From NCBI GenBank assembly GCA_964450715.1, contig CAYVFC010000168.1, positions 1 through 16,431 of the forward strand: 16,431 nt of DNA. Reading direction: 5' to 3'. The notes beneath the pieces are model-generated. The model saw nothing but the letters and a program-made list of their open reading frames with translations, was not told where the DNA came from and did not search any database. Positions 1 through 6,395 of the stretch are shown here, piece by piece. Both the position numbers and the translations under genes were made by a program. The stretch is from CAYVFC01 sp964450715. GTDB lineage: Bacteria > Myxococcota_A > Polyangia > Polyangiales > JAFGIB01. Position 1 is the first letter of the stretch. The number at the start of each line of letters is the position of its first letter.

Positions 1-1
1 T

Positions 2-76
2 TCCGAGGACGAAAGCCGCCAGGGCGCCCGCCCACGCGGCCGCAACCGGATCGTTGATTTTGCGGTGCCTCCTTAG
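2..76 (+). CDS. 3' end of an upstream gene, truncated by the window edge
   Basis: A reading frame is open from base 2 to a TAG at 74-76 and would give a 24-residue C-terminus beginning S-E-D-E-S-R and ending V-D-F-A-V-P-P. No start is visible, so if real it belongs to a gene beginning before the window. Its stop lies 10 bases before the ferritin ATG, inside the ferritin ribosome-binding region, which is the usual spacing for genes in one operon. The support is only an open frame and this position. It could instead be untranslated leader. No function can be assigned. Confidence 0.35.
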   Translation, partial: SEDESRQGARPRGRNRIVDFAVPP

Positions 77-83
77 GGAGGAG
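68..83 (+). promoter_or_regulatory. Ribosome binding site in a short hairpin before the ferritin gene
   Basis: A strong Shine-Dalgarno stretch (AGGGAGGAG, 75-83) lies 3 bases before ATG 87. Its core GGAGG (77-81) is the exact complement of CCTCC at 68-72, separated by the loop TTAG. The ribosome site can therefore fold into a 5-bp GC-rich hairpin. The left arm plus loop (CCTCCTTA) also matches the anti-Shine-Dalgarno end of 16S rRNA. The sequence shows the pairing directly. That it restrains or times ferritin translation is inference. Confidence 0.5.
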
Positions 84-86
84 ACC

Positions 87-689
87 ATGATGAAGAAGAA
101 GGCGGCAAAGAAGGCGGGTAAAATCAGGGTGACGGCCGAGGTCAAGGGCGCGACCACGGCCAAGAGCGACGCCAAAGAGGCCGTGATAAACGTCCTGAAC
201 CGCGCCCGGGGGGACGAGTTGGCCGCCATCCTGCAGTACATGGCCCAGCACTACGCGCTGGACGACGCCGATTACGGCCAGGTAGCGTCCAACGTCAAGC
301 TCATCGCCATCGACGAGATGCGCCACGCCGAGATGCTGGCCGAACGGATCTTCGAGATCGGCGGCGTGCCGGTTACCGCGCCCAGCATGCGCGCCAAGCG
401 GGAGCAGAGCATCGAGGAGGCGATGGAGCAAGACGTGGGGCTGGAGATCCAAGCCATCTCCGATTACAATGATTTCATCGAGGTATGCCGCGCCAACCGT
501 GACGGCATCAGCGCCAAGCTGCTGGAGCAGATCGCGGACGAGGAGCAGGCGCACCTGAGCTACTTCGAGAACGTGCTCGGTCACATTCGGAACCTGGGCG
601 CGGTCTACCTGGCCCAGATCACCGGCGGCCCTGCCGATGCCGGCACCTCGGCAGCGGTGGGATTCGTGGCCAGCAAGGGCGGCGGCTGA
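87..689 (+). CDS. Ferritin-like di-iron protein, bacterioferritin type
   Basis: Predicted cytoplasmic four-helix di-iron protein that would oxidise and store ferrous iron. The first helix carries D-E-L-A-A-I-L-Q-Y with a ligand-type Glu44. D-E-M-R-H (76-80) gives an E-x-x-H pair at E77/H80, and E-E-Q-A-H (152-156) gives the second pair at E153/H156. Acidic residues near 114-120 fit the remaining ligand helix. M78 sits where bacterioferritin has its haem-ligating Met52, so haem binding is possible. At 200 residues it is longer than typical bacterioferritin (about 158) because of a Lys/Ala-rich N-terminus (1-30) and a Gly/Ala-rich tail. I chose ATG 87 because a strong Shine-Dalgarno sequence precedes it; an upstream in-frame TTG at 54 has none. 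The fold assignment is secure. Calling it true Bfr rather than another ferritin-like protein is less so. Confidence 0.85.
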   Translation: MMKKKAAKKAGKIRVTAEVKGATTAKSDAKEAVINVLNRARGDELAAILQYMAQHYALDDADYGQVASNVKLIAIDEMRHAEMLAERIFEIGGVPVTAPSMRAKREQSIEEAMEQDVGLEIQAISDYNDFIEVCRANRDGISAKLLEQIADEEQAHLSYFENVLGHIRNLGAVYLAQITGGPADAGTSAAVGFVASKGGG

Positions 690-875
690 TCGGGGGCCGC
701 CGCCCCACCCCTTCAGCCCCCCGTCGACAGGGTCTTCTTGCGCGAGCTGGATGACGGGTTACAACCGACATCGTCCCCGGGGTCGGCCGCGTCGCCCGCC
801 AGCGCCCCGGCCGCTCCGCAACCGTTGGGCGAGTCCCCGAAGCCGAGCGAAGTGATCGACAACCCCTACCTCTGA
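690..875 (+). other. Open Ala/Pro-rich frame between ferritin and esterase, possible small gene
   Basis: After the ferritin TGA the same frame stays open for 61 codons to a TGA at 873-875, which overlaps the esterase ATG as TGATG. The translation runs V-D-R-V-F-L-R-E-L-D-D-G, then an Ala/Pro/Ser-rich linker, and ends E-V-I-D-N-P-Y-L. There is no ATG. The best start is TTG 738 with AGGG five bases upstream, giving about 45 residues. The ending resembles the I-P-D-N-P-F end of the PilZ-PEGA protein in this window. The frame may be a small coupled gene, a remnant of a larger protein's C-terminus, or chance in GC-rich DNA. The esterase has no ribosome site of its own, which favours translation of this frame. 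Confidence 0.35.
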
Positions 876-1702
876 TGAGTACCGCACCGAACGCAGAGCA
901 GAAGAGTGGCTGCGATGCAGCACGGTTACGCAGCTACGACGTCGGCTCCCGTCGGGTGACCGTCTGGACCCCTCCCGGATACGAAAACGACCCCGATCGC
1001 CGCTACCCGGTGCTCTACCTGCACGACGGGCAGCACCTGCTAGCTCCGACCAGCGAGGTGCTGGGATGGGGGTTGGACGCCATCCTGCTGCGGATGGTGA
1101 CCGAGGAGAAAATCCCGCCGGTGCTGGCGGTGGGGATCTGGAACACGGAGATGCGAATTCAGGAGTACTCGCCACAGAAGGCGTTCGATCGATTTTTCAC
1201 CCCGGAACAGATGGATAGTATCATCAAAACGGGCTTTTGCCCGCTCTCCGAGCCCTACCTCGACTTCTGGCTCCGGGAGCTGAAGCCGCACGTCGACGCC
1301 ACCTACCGAACTCTGCCCGACCGTGCGCACACCTTCACCATGGGAGCCAGCATGGGCGGGATGATCTCCATCTACGCGCTCTGCGAGCATCCGGGCGTCT
1401 TCGGCGGCGCGATCTGCATGTCGACGCACTGGCCGATCGGTGGGGGCGCCATGGTGCCCTACCTGAGGCAACACCCGCCCGATCCGCGCACCCACCGCCT
1501 CTACTTCGACCACGGCACCGTGGACGTGGAGGGTCAGTACACGGAATTCCAGCAGCAGGTAGACGCTATCCTGCTGCAAGCCGGATTCCGAGCGGAGACG
1601 AACTGGATCACCCGCGTCCATCTCGGACACGACCACGGCGAAGCCTGCTGGAGCTCGCGGGTGGAGCTACCCCTGACCTTCGTGCTGCGAACGGCCGGAT
1701 GA
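875..1702 (+). CDS. Putative esterase, alpha/beta hydrolase of the esterase D / enterochelin esterase type
   Basis: A 275-residue alpha/beta hydrolase of the PF00756-like group, which hydrolyses carboxyl or thioester bonds on varied substrates. V-L-Y-L-H-D-G-Q (46-53) is the typical first core strand. The nucleophile elbow is G-A-S-M-G (157-161), with Ser159 the catalytic residue. F-D-H-G-T-V-D (211-217) fits the acid strand with D217. G-H-D-H with a following Trp (251-259) fits the catalytic His, probably H254. There is no signal peptide, so it is predicted cytoplasmic. ATG 875 overlaps the stop of the preceding frame (TGATG), and no Shine-Dalgarno sequence is seen, so translation is probably coupled. 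It converges on the pentapeptide-TIR gene with 7 bases between. The physiological substrate cannot be read from sequence; nearness to ferritin hints at iron chelate hydrolysis but does not establish it. Confidence 0.85.
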   Translation: MSTAPNAEQKSGCDAARLRSYDVGSRRVTVWTPPGYENDPDRRYPVLYLHDGQHLLAPTSEVLGWGLDAILLRMVTEEKIPPVLAVGIWNTEMRIQEYSPQKAFDRFFTPEQMDSIIKTGFCPLSEPYLDFWLRELKPHVDATYRTLPDRAHTFTMGASMGGMISIYALCEHPGVFGGAICMSTHWPIGGGAMVPYLRQHPPDPRTHRLYFDHGTVDVEGQYTEFQQQVDAILLQAGFRAETNWITRVHLGHDHGEACWSSRVELPLTFVLRTAG

Positions 1703-1709
1703 GCGAGCG

Positions 1710-3386
1710 CTACCGGTGCAGCGCCCGCAGCAGCCGCTGTACCTGCTGCTCGTCCAGCTGCTGGTCGCCCGGCCTGTAGGTGCGGAAATCGAAGGCGAGC
1801 CGTCCGCGCAGCATCTCGACGGCCGGGCCGGGGTCGATCCCCTGGCCGAGCCGGCCGTCGAGATCGGCAACCATGAGGGTGCAGACGCCGTCCCCGTTCT
1901 GCTCGGCCACGACCTGCTCCCGGTCGTAGGCCATCCTGATCTCGTCGGCGATCCAGGCGCTCCTGCCCAGCGAATGCCTGGACGCGCAGAGGACGATCCG
2001 ATCCCACTCGCGAACGATTTGATCGATGAATGCGTAGGGCTGCTTGCGCGGATCCCCTCGCTTCTCGTCCAGCCAACAGCGAACGCCTCGCAGCTGCAGC
2101 TCCCCGTACAGGAGCCGGGCGAACGCCTCGTCCTCGCGGCAGTAGCTGATGAAGACCGCCGGGCCCCGCGCCGCCCCGGGTCCGTTCAACCCGGACAGGC
2201 GGCCGGCGATCTCGGCGGCAGCCGCCGCCGAGATCCCGGGACGGCAGAGCTCCGCCAGCTCCAACTCCAGGTCGCTCAGCCCGCAGCCGACCAGAAATGC
2301 GCGCGGGATGCTTCCCCGCGACGCGATCAACGTCTCCAGCCCGGGGTAGCTGGGACCGGTATGTACGATGCTCTGCAGCGCTCCCTGCCCAGCGATAGCG
2401 GAAAGGTCCAGATTGCAGAGCGCGGTACCGCCCAGCACCGCTCCCCGCAGGTCGGTCCCCTGCAGCTGCGCGCCCCCGAGATCCGCGCGGCGCAGGTTGG
2501 CGTTGAGCAGGGTCGCCCGTTGCAGGTTCGCGCCCCAGAGCCTCGCCCCGGCCAGGTTGGCCTCCTCCAGCAGGGCGCCCTGCAGGTCGGCCTTTTCCAG
2601 CCCGGCCGCCCAGAGGTTGGCGCGCTGCAGCTTGGCCTCGCGGGCGTTGGCGCCCCAAAGGTTGGCGTGGGCCAGATCCGCGAAGGTGAGATAGGCGTCG
2701 TTCAGGGTCGCGCCCATCAGCGTCGCCCCGCCCAGGTCCGCGTCGAGCAACCGCGCGCAGCTTAGATTCGCCCCCGGCAGGCGCGCGCCCCTGAGGTCGG
2801 CCTTCCACAGGTTGGCGTGGAAGAGATTGGCTCGGCTCAGGTCGGCGTACCTGAGGTCCGCGCCGAGCAGGTCCGCGCCGAGCAGGTCTGCTTCTGCCAG
2901 GTCGGCACCCCGGAGCACGACACCTTTCGGGCGCCTGTCTGCGTGCTCGTCGAACAACTCGTCCGGATCGTCGGCCGGCACCAGGCGAGCGCCTATCAGC
3001 TTGGCCCGTCGTAAGCGTGCATCCTTGAGGTTCGCGTTCCGCAGATGAGCGTCCAGCAACTGGGCCCCGTCCAGGATGGCCTCCTTCAGGTCCGCATCCC
3101 TGAACCAAGCGCCCACGGCGTGCGACTTCGTCAGGTTGCAGCCCCGGAGGTCCGCACCGTTGAGCCTGCTACCGGAAAGCCAGGCGCCCTGAAGGTCGGC
3201 GTCGCGCAGGTCGGCTCCGTCCAGGTCCGCCCCCCTCAGGTCAGCGCCGCGCAGCCGGGCGCCCCGCAGGTGGGCGCCGCAAAAATCCCGCTCGCCGTTC
3301 CGATAGCGGTCGAGCAGCTGCTCCGGGGTATCCGGGGTACTCTGGGAAAGGAGACGGATCCGCATCGAAGCCGCAGCATGGCCCAA
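1710..3386 (-). CDS. Pentapeptide-repeat protein with C-terminal TIR domain
   Basis: A 558-residue protein in two parts. Residues 36-135 hold 20 tandem pentapeptides of the A-[DN]-L-x-x type. A 23-residue acidic/basic break (136-158) follows, then 34 more repeats at 159-328. The 54 repeats would form a rod-like right-handed quadrilateral beta-helix of about 13 coils. A linker with I-P-R-A-F-L (360-365) leads to a TIR domain starting A-V-F-I-S-Y (410-415), with C-W-L-D-E (437-441) and S-A-W-I-A-D-E (476-482). E482 occupies the position of the catalytic glutamate of NAD-cleaving TIR enzymes. There is no signal peptide or membrane segment, so it should be cytoplasmic. The start is uncertain: neither Met1 nor Met8 (3365) has a good ribosome site. 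The domains are clear. A role as an immune or cell-death effector is inference. Confidence 0.9.
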   Translation of the reverse strand: MGHAAASMRIRLLSQSTPDTPEQLLDRYRNGERDFCGAHLRGARLRGADLRGADLDGADLRDADLQGAWLSGSRLNGADLRGCNLTKSHAVGAWFRDADLKEAILDGAQLLDAHLRNANLKDARLRRAKLIGARLVPADDPDELFDEHADRRPKGVVLRGADLAEADLLGADLLGADLRYADLSRANLFHANLWKADLRGARLPGANLSCARLLDADLGGATLMGATLNDAYLTFADLAHANLWGANAREAKLQRANLWAAGLEKADLQGALLEEANLAGARLWGANLQRATLLNANLRRADLGGAQLQGTDLRGAVLGGTALCNLDLSAIAGQGALQSIVHTGPSYPGLETLIASRGSIPRAFLVGCGLSDLELELAELCRPGISAAAAAEIAGRLSGLNGPGAARGPAVFISYCREDEAFARLLYGELQLRGVRCWLDEKRGDPRKQPYAFIDQIVREWDRIVLCASRHSLGRSAWIADEIRMAYDREQVVAEQNGDGVCTLMVADLDGRLGQGIDPGPAVEMLRGRLAFDFRTYRPGDQQLDEQQVQRLLRALHR

Positions 3387-3418
3387 ACCGGCCGGGAAAA
3401 AAAGGGAGGGGCTCGCAT

Positions 3419-3447
3419 CTGGCGCAGAGGCAAATCCGGTGCATACT
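3419..3447 (+). promoter_or_regulatory. Weak candidate sigma-70 promoter for the 3458 gene and murC
   Basis: CTGGCG (3419-3424) and CATACT (3442-3447) are spaced by 17 bases and match the -35 and -10 consensus at 3 and 4 of 6 positions. Transcription would start near 3454, only a few bases before ATG 3458, giving a nearly leaderless message. That is consistent with the absence of a Shine-Dalgarno sequence there. The match is weak. The 71-base divergent gap also holds an A7 run (3397-3403). Confidence 0.25.
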
Positions 3448-3457
3448 CGGCCTGGAT

Positions 3458-3865
3458 ATGGAGCTTTTCCAACGCGTGGTCGAGGCAGGAGGCCGTCTGC
3501 TCAGAGTGCAATGTTATCGCGAACGCGGAAGCAGAGTGCCCGATCCGGTCTCTGGTCTGCTGCTCACCTTTGACGTGGGCAGAATCCTGGTTTGGGCCGA
3601 TCATGCGGCCGATGAGGACGACGAGCTGTCGTCCATGCACGTCAAGGATACCGAGGACGTAGCCGGCGGGCTGCACTTGCTCGACGAGGAGGAGCCCTGG
3701 TGGCGCGTGCTGGGCAGCCCCCTGTGCCGCGTCTGGTCCAGGCGGAGCCCGTCCGGAGTTCGCTTACAATTCCGGCCCGACGAAAATAACCCCCGCTTCA
3801 TCGAGCTGATGAGAAAGGGCCGGCTGGTCGAGATTGAGATGGACGCCGTGCCGCAAACGGAATAG
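3458..3865 (+). CDS. Hypothetical protein upstream of murC
   Basis: I do not recognise this 135-residue protein. It has no signal peptide or membrane segment and is acidic in the middle: D-E-D-D-E-L at 52-57 and D-E-E-E-P-W-W near 76-82. The pattern of short hydrophobic strands, such as G-L-L-L-T-F-D-V-G-R-I-L-V-W-A, suggests a small beta-rich soluble fold. It loosely recalls small bacterial proteins with an L-x-F-D-D-G-x-L-x-V strand, but I cannot name a family with confidence. It ends 16 bases before murC on the same strand, so the two are probably co-transcribed, and it diverges from the pentapeptide-TIR gene across 71 bases. ATG 3458 lacks a clear ribosome site. It could be a partner of either neighbour, and nothing in the sequence decides which. 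Confidence 0.65.
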   Translation: MELFQRVVEAGGRLLRVQCYRERGSRVPDPVSGLLLTFDVGRILVWADHAADEDDELSSMHVKDTEDVAGGLHLLDEEEPWWRVLGSPLCRVWSRRSPSGVRLQFRPDENNPRFIELMRKGRLVEIEMDAVPQTE

Positions 3866-3881
3866 GTAGTACAGGCTCGGT

Positions 3882-5255
3882 ATGTTCCGGGGACGAATAC
3901 AGCGAATCCACTTCGTGGGCCTGGGCGGCGTCGGCATGAGCGGCATCGCCGAGATACTGCTGGCGCACGGCTTCGAGGTCAGCGGCTCGGATCTCAAGGA
4001 TAACGAGCTCACGCGCAGGCTAGCGTCACAGGGTGCCCGCGTGGCGATCGGGCACCGCGAGGAGAATCTGGGCGAGGCCGAGGTAGTGGTCTACTCCTCG
4101 GCGGTTCCGCCGCAGAATCCCGAGCTGGTGGAGGCGCGCGCGCGCGCGGTGCCGGTCATCCGGCGGGCGGAAATGCTGGCCGAGCTGATGCGGCTGAAAG
4201 AGGGGATCGCCATCGCAGGGTCGCACGGCAAGACGACCACCACCTCGCTGGTAGCGACCATCCTGCAGGCCGCACAGCTCGATCCCACGGTGGTGATCGG
4301 CGGCAAGCTCAACGTGCTGGGTTCCGGGGCCGCCAAGGGTCTAGGCGACCTGCTGGTAGCCGAGGCGGACGAGTCGGACGGGTCCTTTCTACACCTGAGC
4401 CCGGTGATCGCCGTCATCACCAACATCGATCCGGAACACCTCGATCACTACAGGGATATCGAGTCGTTGCGAGAAGCCTTCATCCGATTCGCCAACCGCG
4501 TGCCCTTCTACGGCCTGGTGGTAGCCTGTCTCGACCATCCGCAGGTCCAGCACATTCTGCCCGCCATCGAGAAGCGAACGGTGACCTACGGGATGACGGC
4601 CCAGGCGGACTACCGCGCCCGCGAGCCGCGCATGCCGGGCCTGACCAGCGGGTTCGAGCTGGTACGGCGGGGTGAGTCGCTCGGACAGTTTGAAGTAAGT
4701 ATGCCGGGTATACACAACGTCTATAACGGGCTGGCGGCCATCGCCGTGGCGGACGAGCTGCAGGTAGATCTGAAAGTCGCCGGCCAGGCGCTCGCCGGCT
4801 TCGCCGGGGTGCAGCGACGCTTCACCGTGTTGGGAGAGCGGGGCGGCGTGACCGTGGTCGACGACTACGGACACCACCCGGCGGAGGTACAGGCCACGCT
4901 GGAGGCCGCACAGCGTGCCTACGGACGGCGCCTGGTGGTGGCGTTTCAGCCGCACCGCTACACCCGCACCCACCACCTCTTCGAGGAGCTCACCCGCGCC
5001 TTCAACCGCGCCCATGTCCTGCTGGTGACCGACGTCTACGCGGCAGGCGAGAGCCCCATACCGGGCGCCACCTCGGAGAGGCTCGTGGAAGCCATCCGCA
5101 GCCACGGCCACCGGGACGTGACCCACGTTCCCGACCGCAGGGACCTGGTCGCGGCCCTGCTGAAACGGGTGCGCCCGGACGACGTAGTGATCACGCTCGG
5201 CGCGGGCAACATCACCGAGGTCGGTCCGAGCCTGCTCGAAGCGCTCCAAACCTGA
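3882..5255 (+). CDS. murC: UDP-N-acetylmuramate--L-alanine ligase
   Basis: Cytoplasmic ATP-dependent ligase that adds L-alanine to UDP-N-acetylmuramate, the first amino acid of the peptidoglycan stem peptide. At 457 residues it has normal family length with all three Mur domains. The N-terminal UDP-binding Rossmann motif is G-L-G-G-V-G-M-S-G (13-21). The ATP loop is G-S-H-G-K-T-T-T-T (113-121). E-A-D-E-S-D-G-S-F (161-169) and T-N-I-D-P-E-H-L-D-H-Y (180-190) are the central-domain metal and nucleotide motifs. G-I-H-N-V-Y-N (276-282), V-V-D-D-Y-G-H-H-P (325-333) and F-Q-P-H-R-Y-T-R-T (355-363) complete the MurC signature. ATG 3882 follows the preceding gene by 16 bases with only a weak AGG upstream. 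The next gene is ftsQ, with no murB or ddl between. Identification is secure. Confidence 0.97.
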   Translation: MFRGRIQRIHFVGLGGVGMSGIAEILLAHGFEVSGSDLKDNELTRRLASQGARVAIGHREENLGEAEVVVYSSAVPPQNPELVEARARAVPVIRRAEMLAELMRLKEGIAIAGSHGKTTTTSLVATILQAAQLDPTVVIGGKLNVLGSGAAKGLGDLLVAEADESDGSFLHLSPVIAVITNIDPEHLDHYRDIESLREAFIRFANRVPFYGLVVACLDHPQVQHILPAIEKRTVTYGMTAQADYRAREPRMPGLTSGFELVRRGESLGQFEVSMPGIHNVYNGLAAIAVADELQVDLKVAGQALAGFAGVQRRFTVLGERGGVTVVDDYGHHPAEVQATLEAAQRAYGRRLVVAFQPHRYTRTHHLFEELTRAFNRAHVLLVTDVYAAGESPIPGATSERLVEAIRSHGHRDVTHVPDRRDLVAALLKRVRPDDVVITLGAGNITEVGPSLLEALQT

Positions 5256-5322
5256 CCCCCCGGCTCGCCGGATGCCCCCGTCCGCTTTCCGCCCCAGGAC
5301 CGGAGGGCTTTTACCCGGATTT

Positions 5323-5362
5323 TTGGCGGTCGGGCAGGTTTCGCTTATCACTAGTGTAAGCG
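5323..5362 (+). promoter_or_regulatory. Candidate ftsQ promoter with overlapping palindrome
   Basis: TTGGCG (5323-5328) and TATCAC (5346-5351) lie 17 bases apart, each matching the -35 or -10 consensus at 4 of 6 positions. Overlapping the -10 is a near-palindrome at 5342-5362: arms CGCTTA and TAAGCG enclose the 8-bp palindrome CACTAGTG, with one unpaired T after the left arm. This is the geometry of an operator for a dimeric repressor. It would give ftsQ its own promoter 25-30 bases before its ATG. No regulator can be named. Confidence 0.4.
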
Positions 5363-5386
5363 GGCTCTTCCGCGCCGCCGGACCCC

Positions 5387-6391
5387 ATGCACTTCACCAC
5401 CACCAGCGCCAGCAGGTTTACGGGCAGCGGCAAGCGCGCGACCGGTGGCAACCGGAAAGGCGGCAGGAAAGAGGCGAACCGCAGCGGCGATCCGGGCTCG
5501 AGCAAGGGCAAGCCCAGGGTCAACCGGCGCACGGCCGGGCGAGCACCGGTGCGCGAGAGCAAGCGCAAGCCCTCGGCCGCGCCGCTATCGGTGCGCCTGC
5601 GCCTGGCGCGCTACAGGCTGGGCTGGTTTTTCGGTCGTTTGCGCGCCCCGCTGCTCTTCTCGGCTCGGTTGCTGTCGGTAGCCGCCGTGGTCGCGGGCGT
5701 GGTAGCGGCGGCGCACCTGATCGAGCGGCACGTCCGCACATCGGACTCCTTCGCCACCAGCGCCGTGGAGACCGAGGGGTTGACGCGGCTGGATCGCGCC
5801 GAGGTTCTACGCTGGACCGGGCTCGCGCTGGGCCAGAACGTCTTCCAGGTGAGCGCCTCCGAGGCCCAGCGGCGTCTACTGCGCCATCCCTGGATCCGCT
5901 CGGCCTCGGTCGAGCGAAGGCTTCCGGGTACCTACCGCATCCAGGTCCGGGAAAACCGGCCCGCGGCTCTGCTCTCCCTGGGGGAGCTCTACCTGGTCAG
6001 CGACGACGCCAAGGTCTTCAAAAAGCAAACAGAGGGCGATCCGGTAGACCTGCCGGTCATCACCGGCATCGACCGCGAGCGGTTCACCGGAGACCGGGAG
6101 TACCGTACCGCGGTGCTGGACCACGCCATCTCGCTGCTGGACGACTACTGTGAGGTGGGGCTGCGGCGGCGCGAGCCCGTCGCCGAGATACACGTGGAGG
6201 ACGACGGCGGCTTCTCTATCTACGCCGGGCAGGACGCCGTGCACGTCGCGCTCGGCCCCCCTCCCTTTCGCCCCAAGTTGCGCCGGCTACGCAAGGTACT
6301 CGATAGGCTGCAACAGAAGAAGGCCAGGCCCGCCTACGTATACCTCGATAACGATCGACGTCCCGACCGCGTGACCGTTCGTCTTCGATAA
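5387..6391 (+). CDS. ftsQ: Cell division protein FtsQ (DivIB family)
   Basis: Bitopic inner-membrane divisome protein that links early and late division proteins through FtsB and FtsL. It has 334 residues: a basic, Gly/Ser/Arg-rich cytoplasmic tail (1-88), one membrane segment (about 90-112), a POTRA domain (about 120-190) and the FtsQ beta domain. The POTRA signature includes L-R-W-T-G-L-A-L-G-Q-N-V-F (141-153), H-P-W-I-R-S-A-S-V-E-R-R-L-P (167-180) and I-Q-V-R-E-N-R-P-A-A-L (185-195). The N-terminal tail is about 60 residues longer than in E. coli. The gene lies 131 bases after murC, consistent with a division/cell-wall cluster, but ftsA and ftsZ do not follow; the next gene converges 4 bases away. 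No good ribosome site precedes ATG 5387, and no later Met offers an alternative start. Confidence 0.9.
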   Translation: MHFTTTSASRFTGSGKRATGGNRKGGRKEANRSGDPGSSKGKPRVNRRTAGRAPVRESKRKPSAAPLSVRLRLARYRLGWFFGRLRAPLLFSARLLSVAAVVAGVVAAAHLIERHVRTSDSFATSAVETEGLTRLDRAEVLRWTGLALGQNVFQVSASEAQRRLLRHPWIRSASVERRLPGTYRIQVRENRPAALLSLGELYLVSDDAKVFKKQTEGDPVDLPVITGIDRERFTGDREYRTAVLDHAISLLDDYCEVGLRRREPVAEIHVEDDGGFSIYAGQDAVHVALGPPPFRPKLRRLRKVLDRLQQKKARPAYVYLDNDRRPDRVTVRLR

Positions 6392-6395
6392 ACGG

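Noticed and set aside
1534..3108. Long minus-strand frame (524 codons) overlapping the pentapeptide-TIR gene
   Set aside because: It is a shifted reading of repetitive GC-rich pentapeptide DNA, rich in Arg/Pro/Gly with no domain features. The overlapping frame has clear pentapeptide and TIR motifs.
4134..4148. GC dinucleotide run in murC, considered as a phase-variation tract
   Set aside because: It encodes ordinary E-A-R-A-R-A-V residues in an essential enzyme. Slippage would inactivate murC, and short GC runs are common in this base composition.
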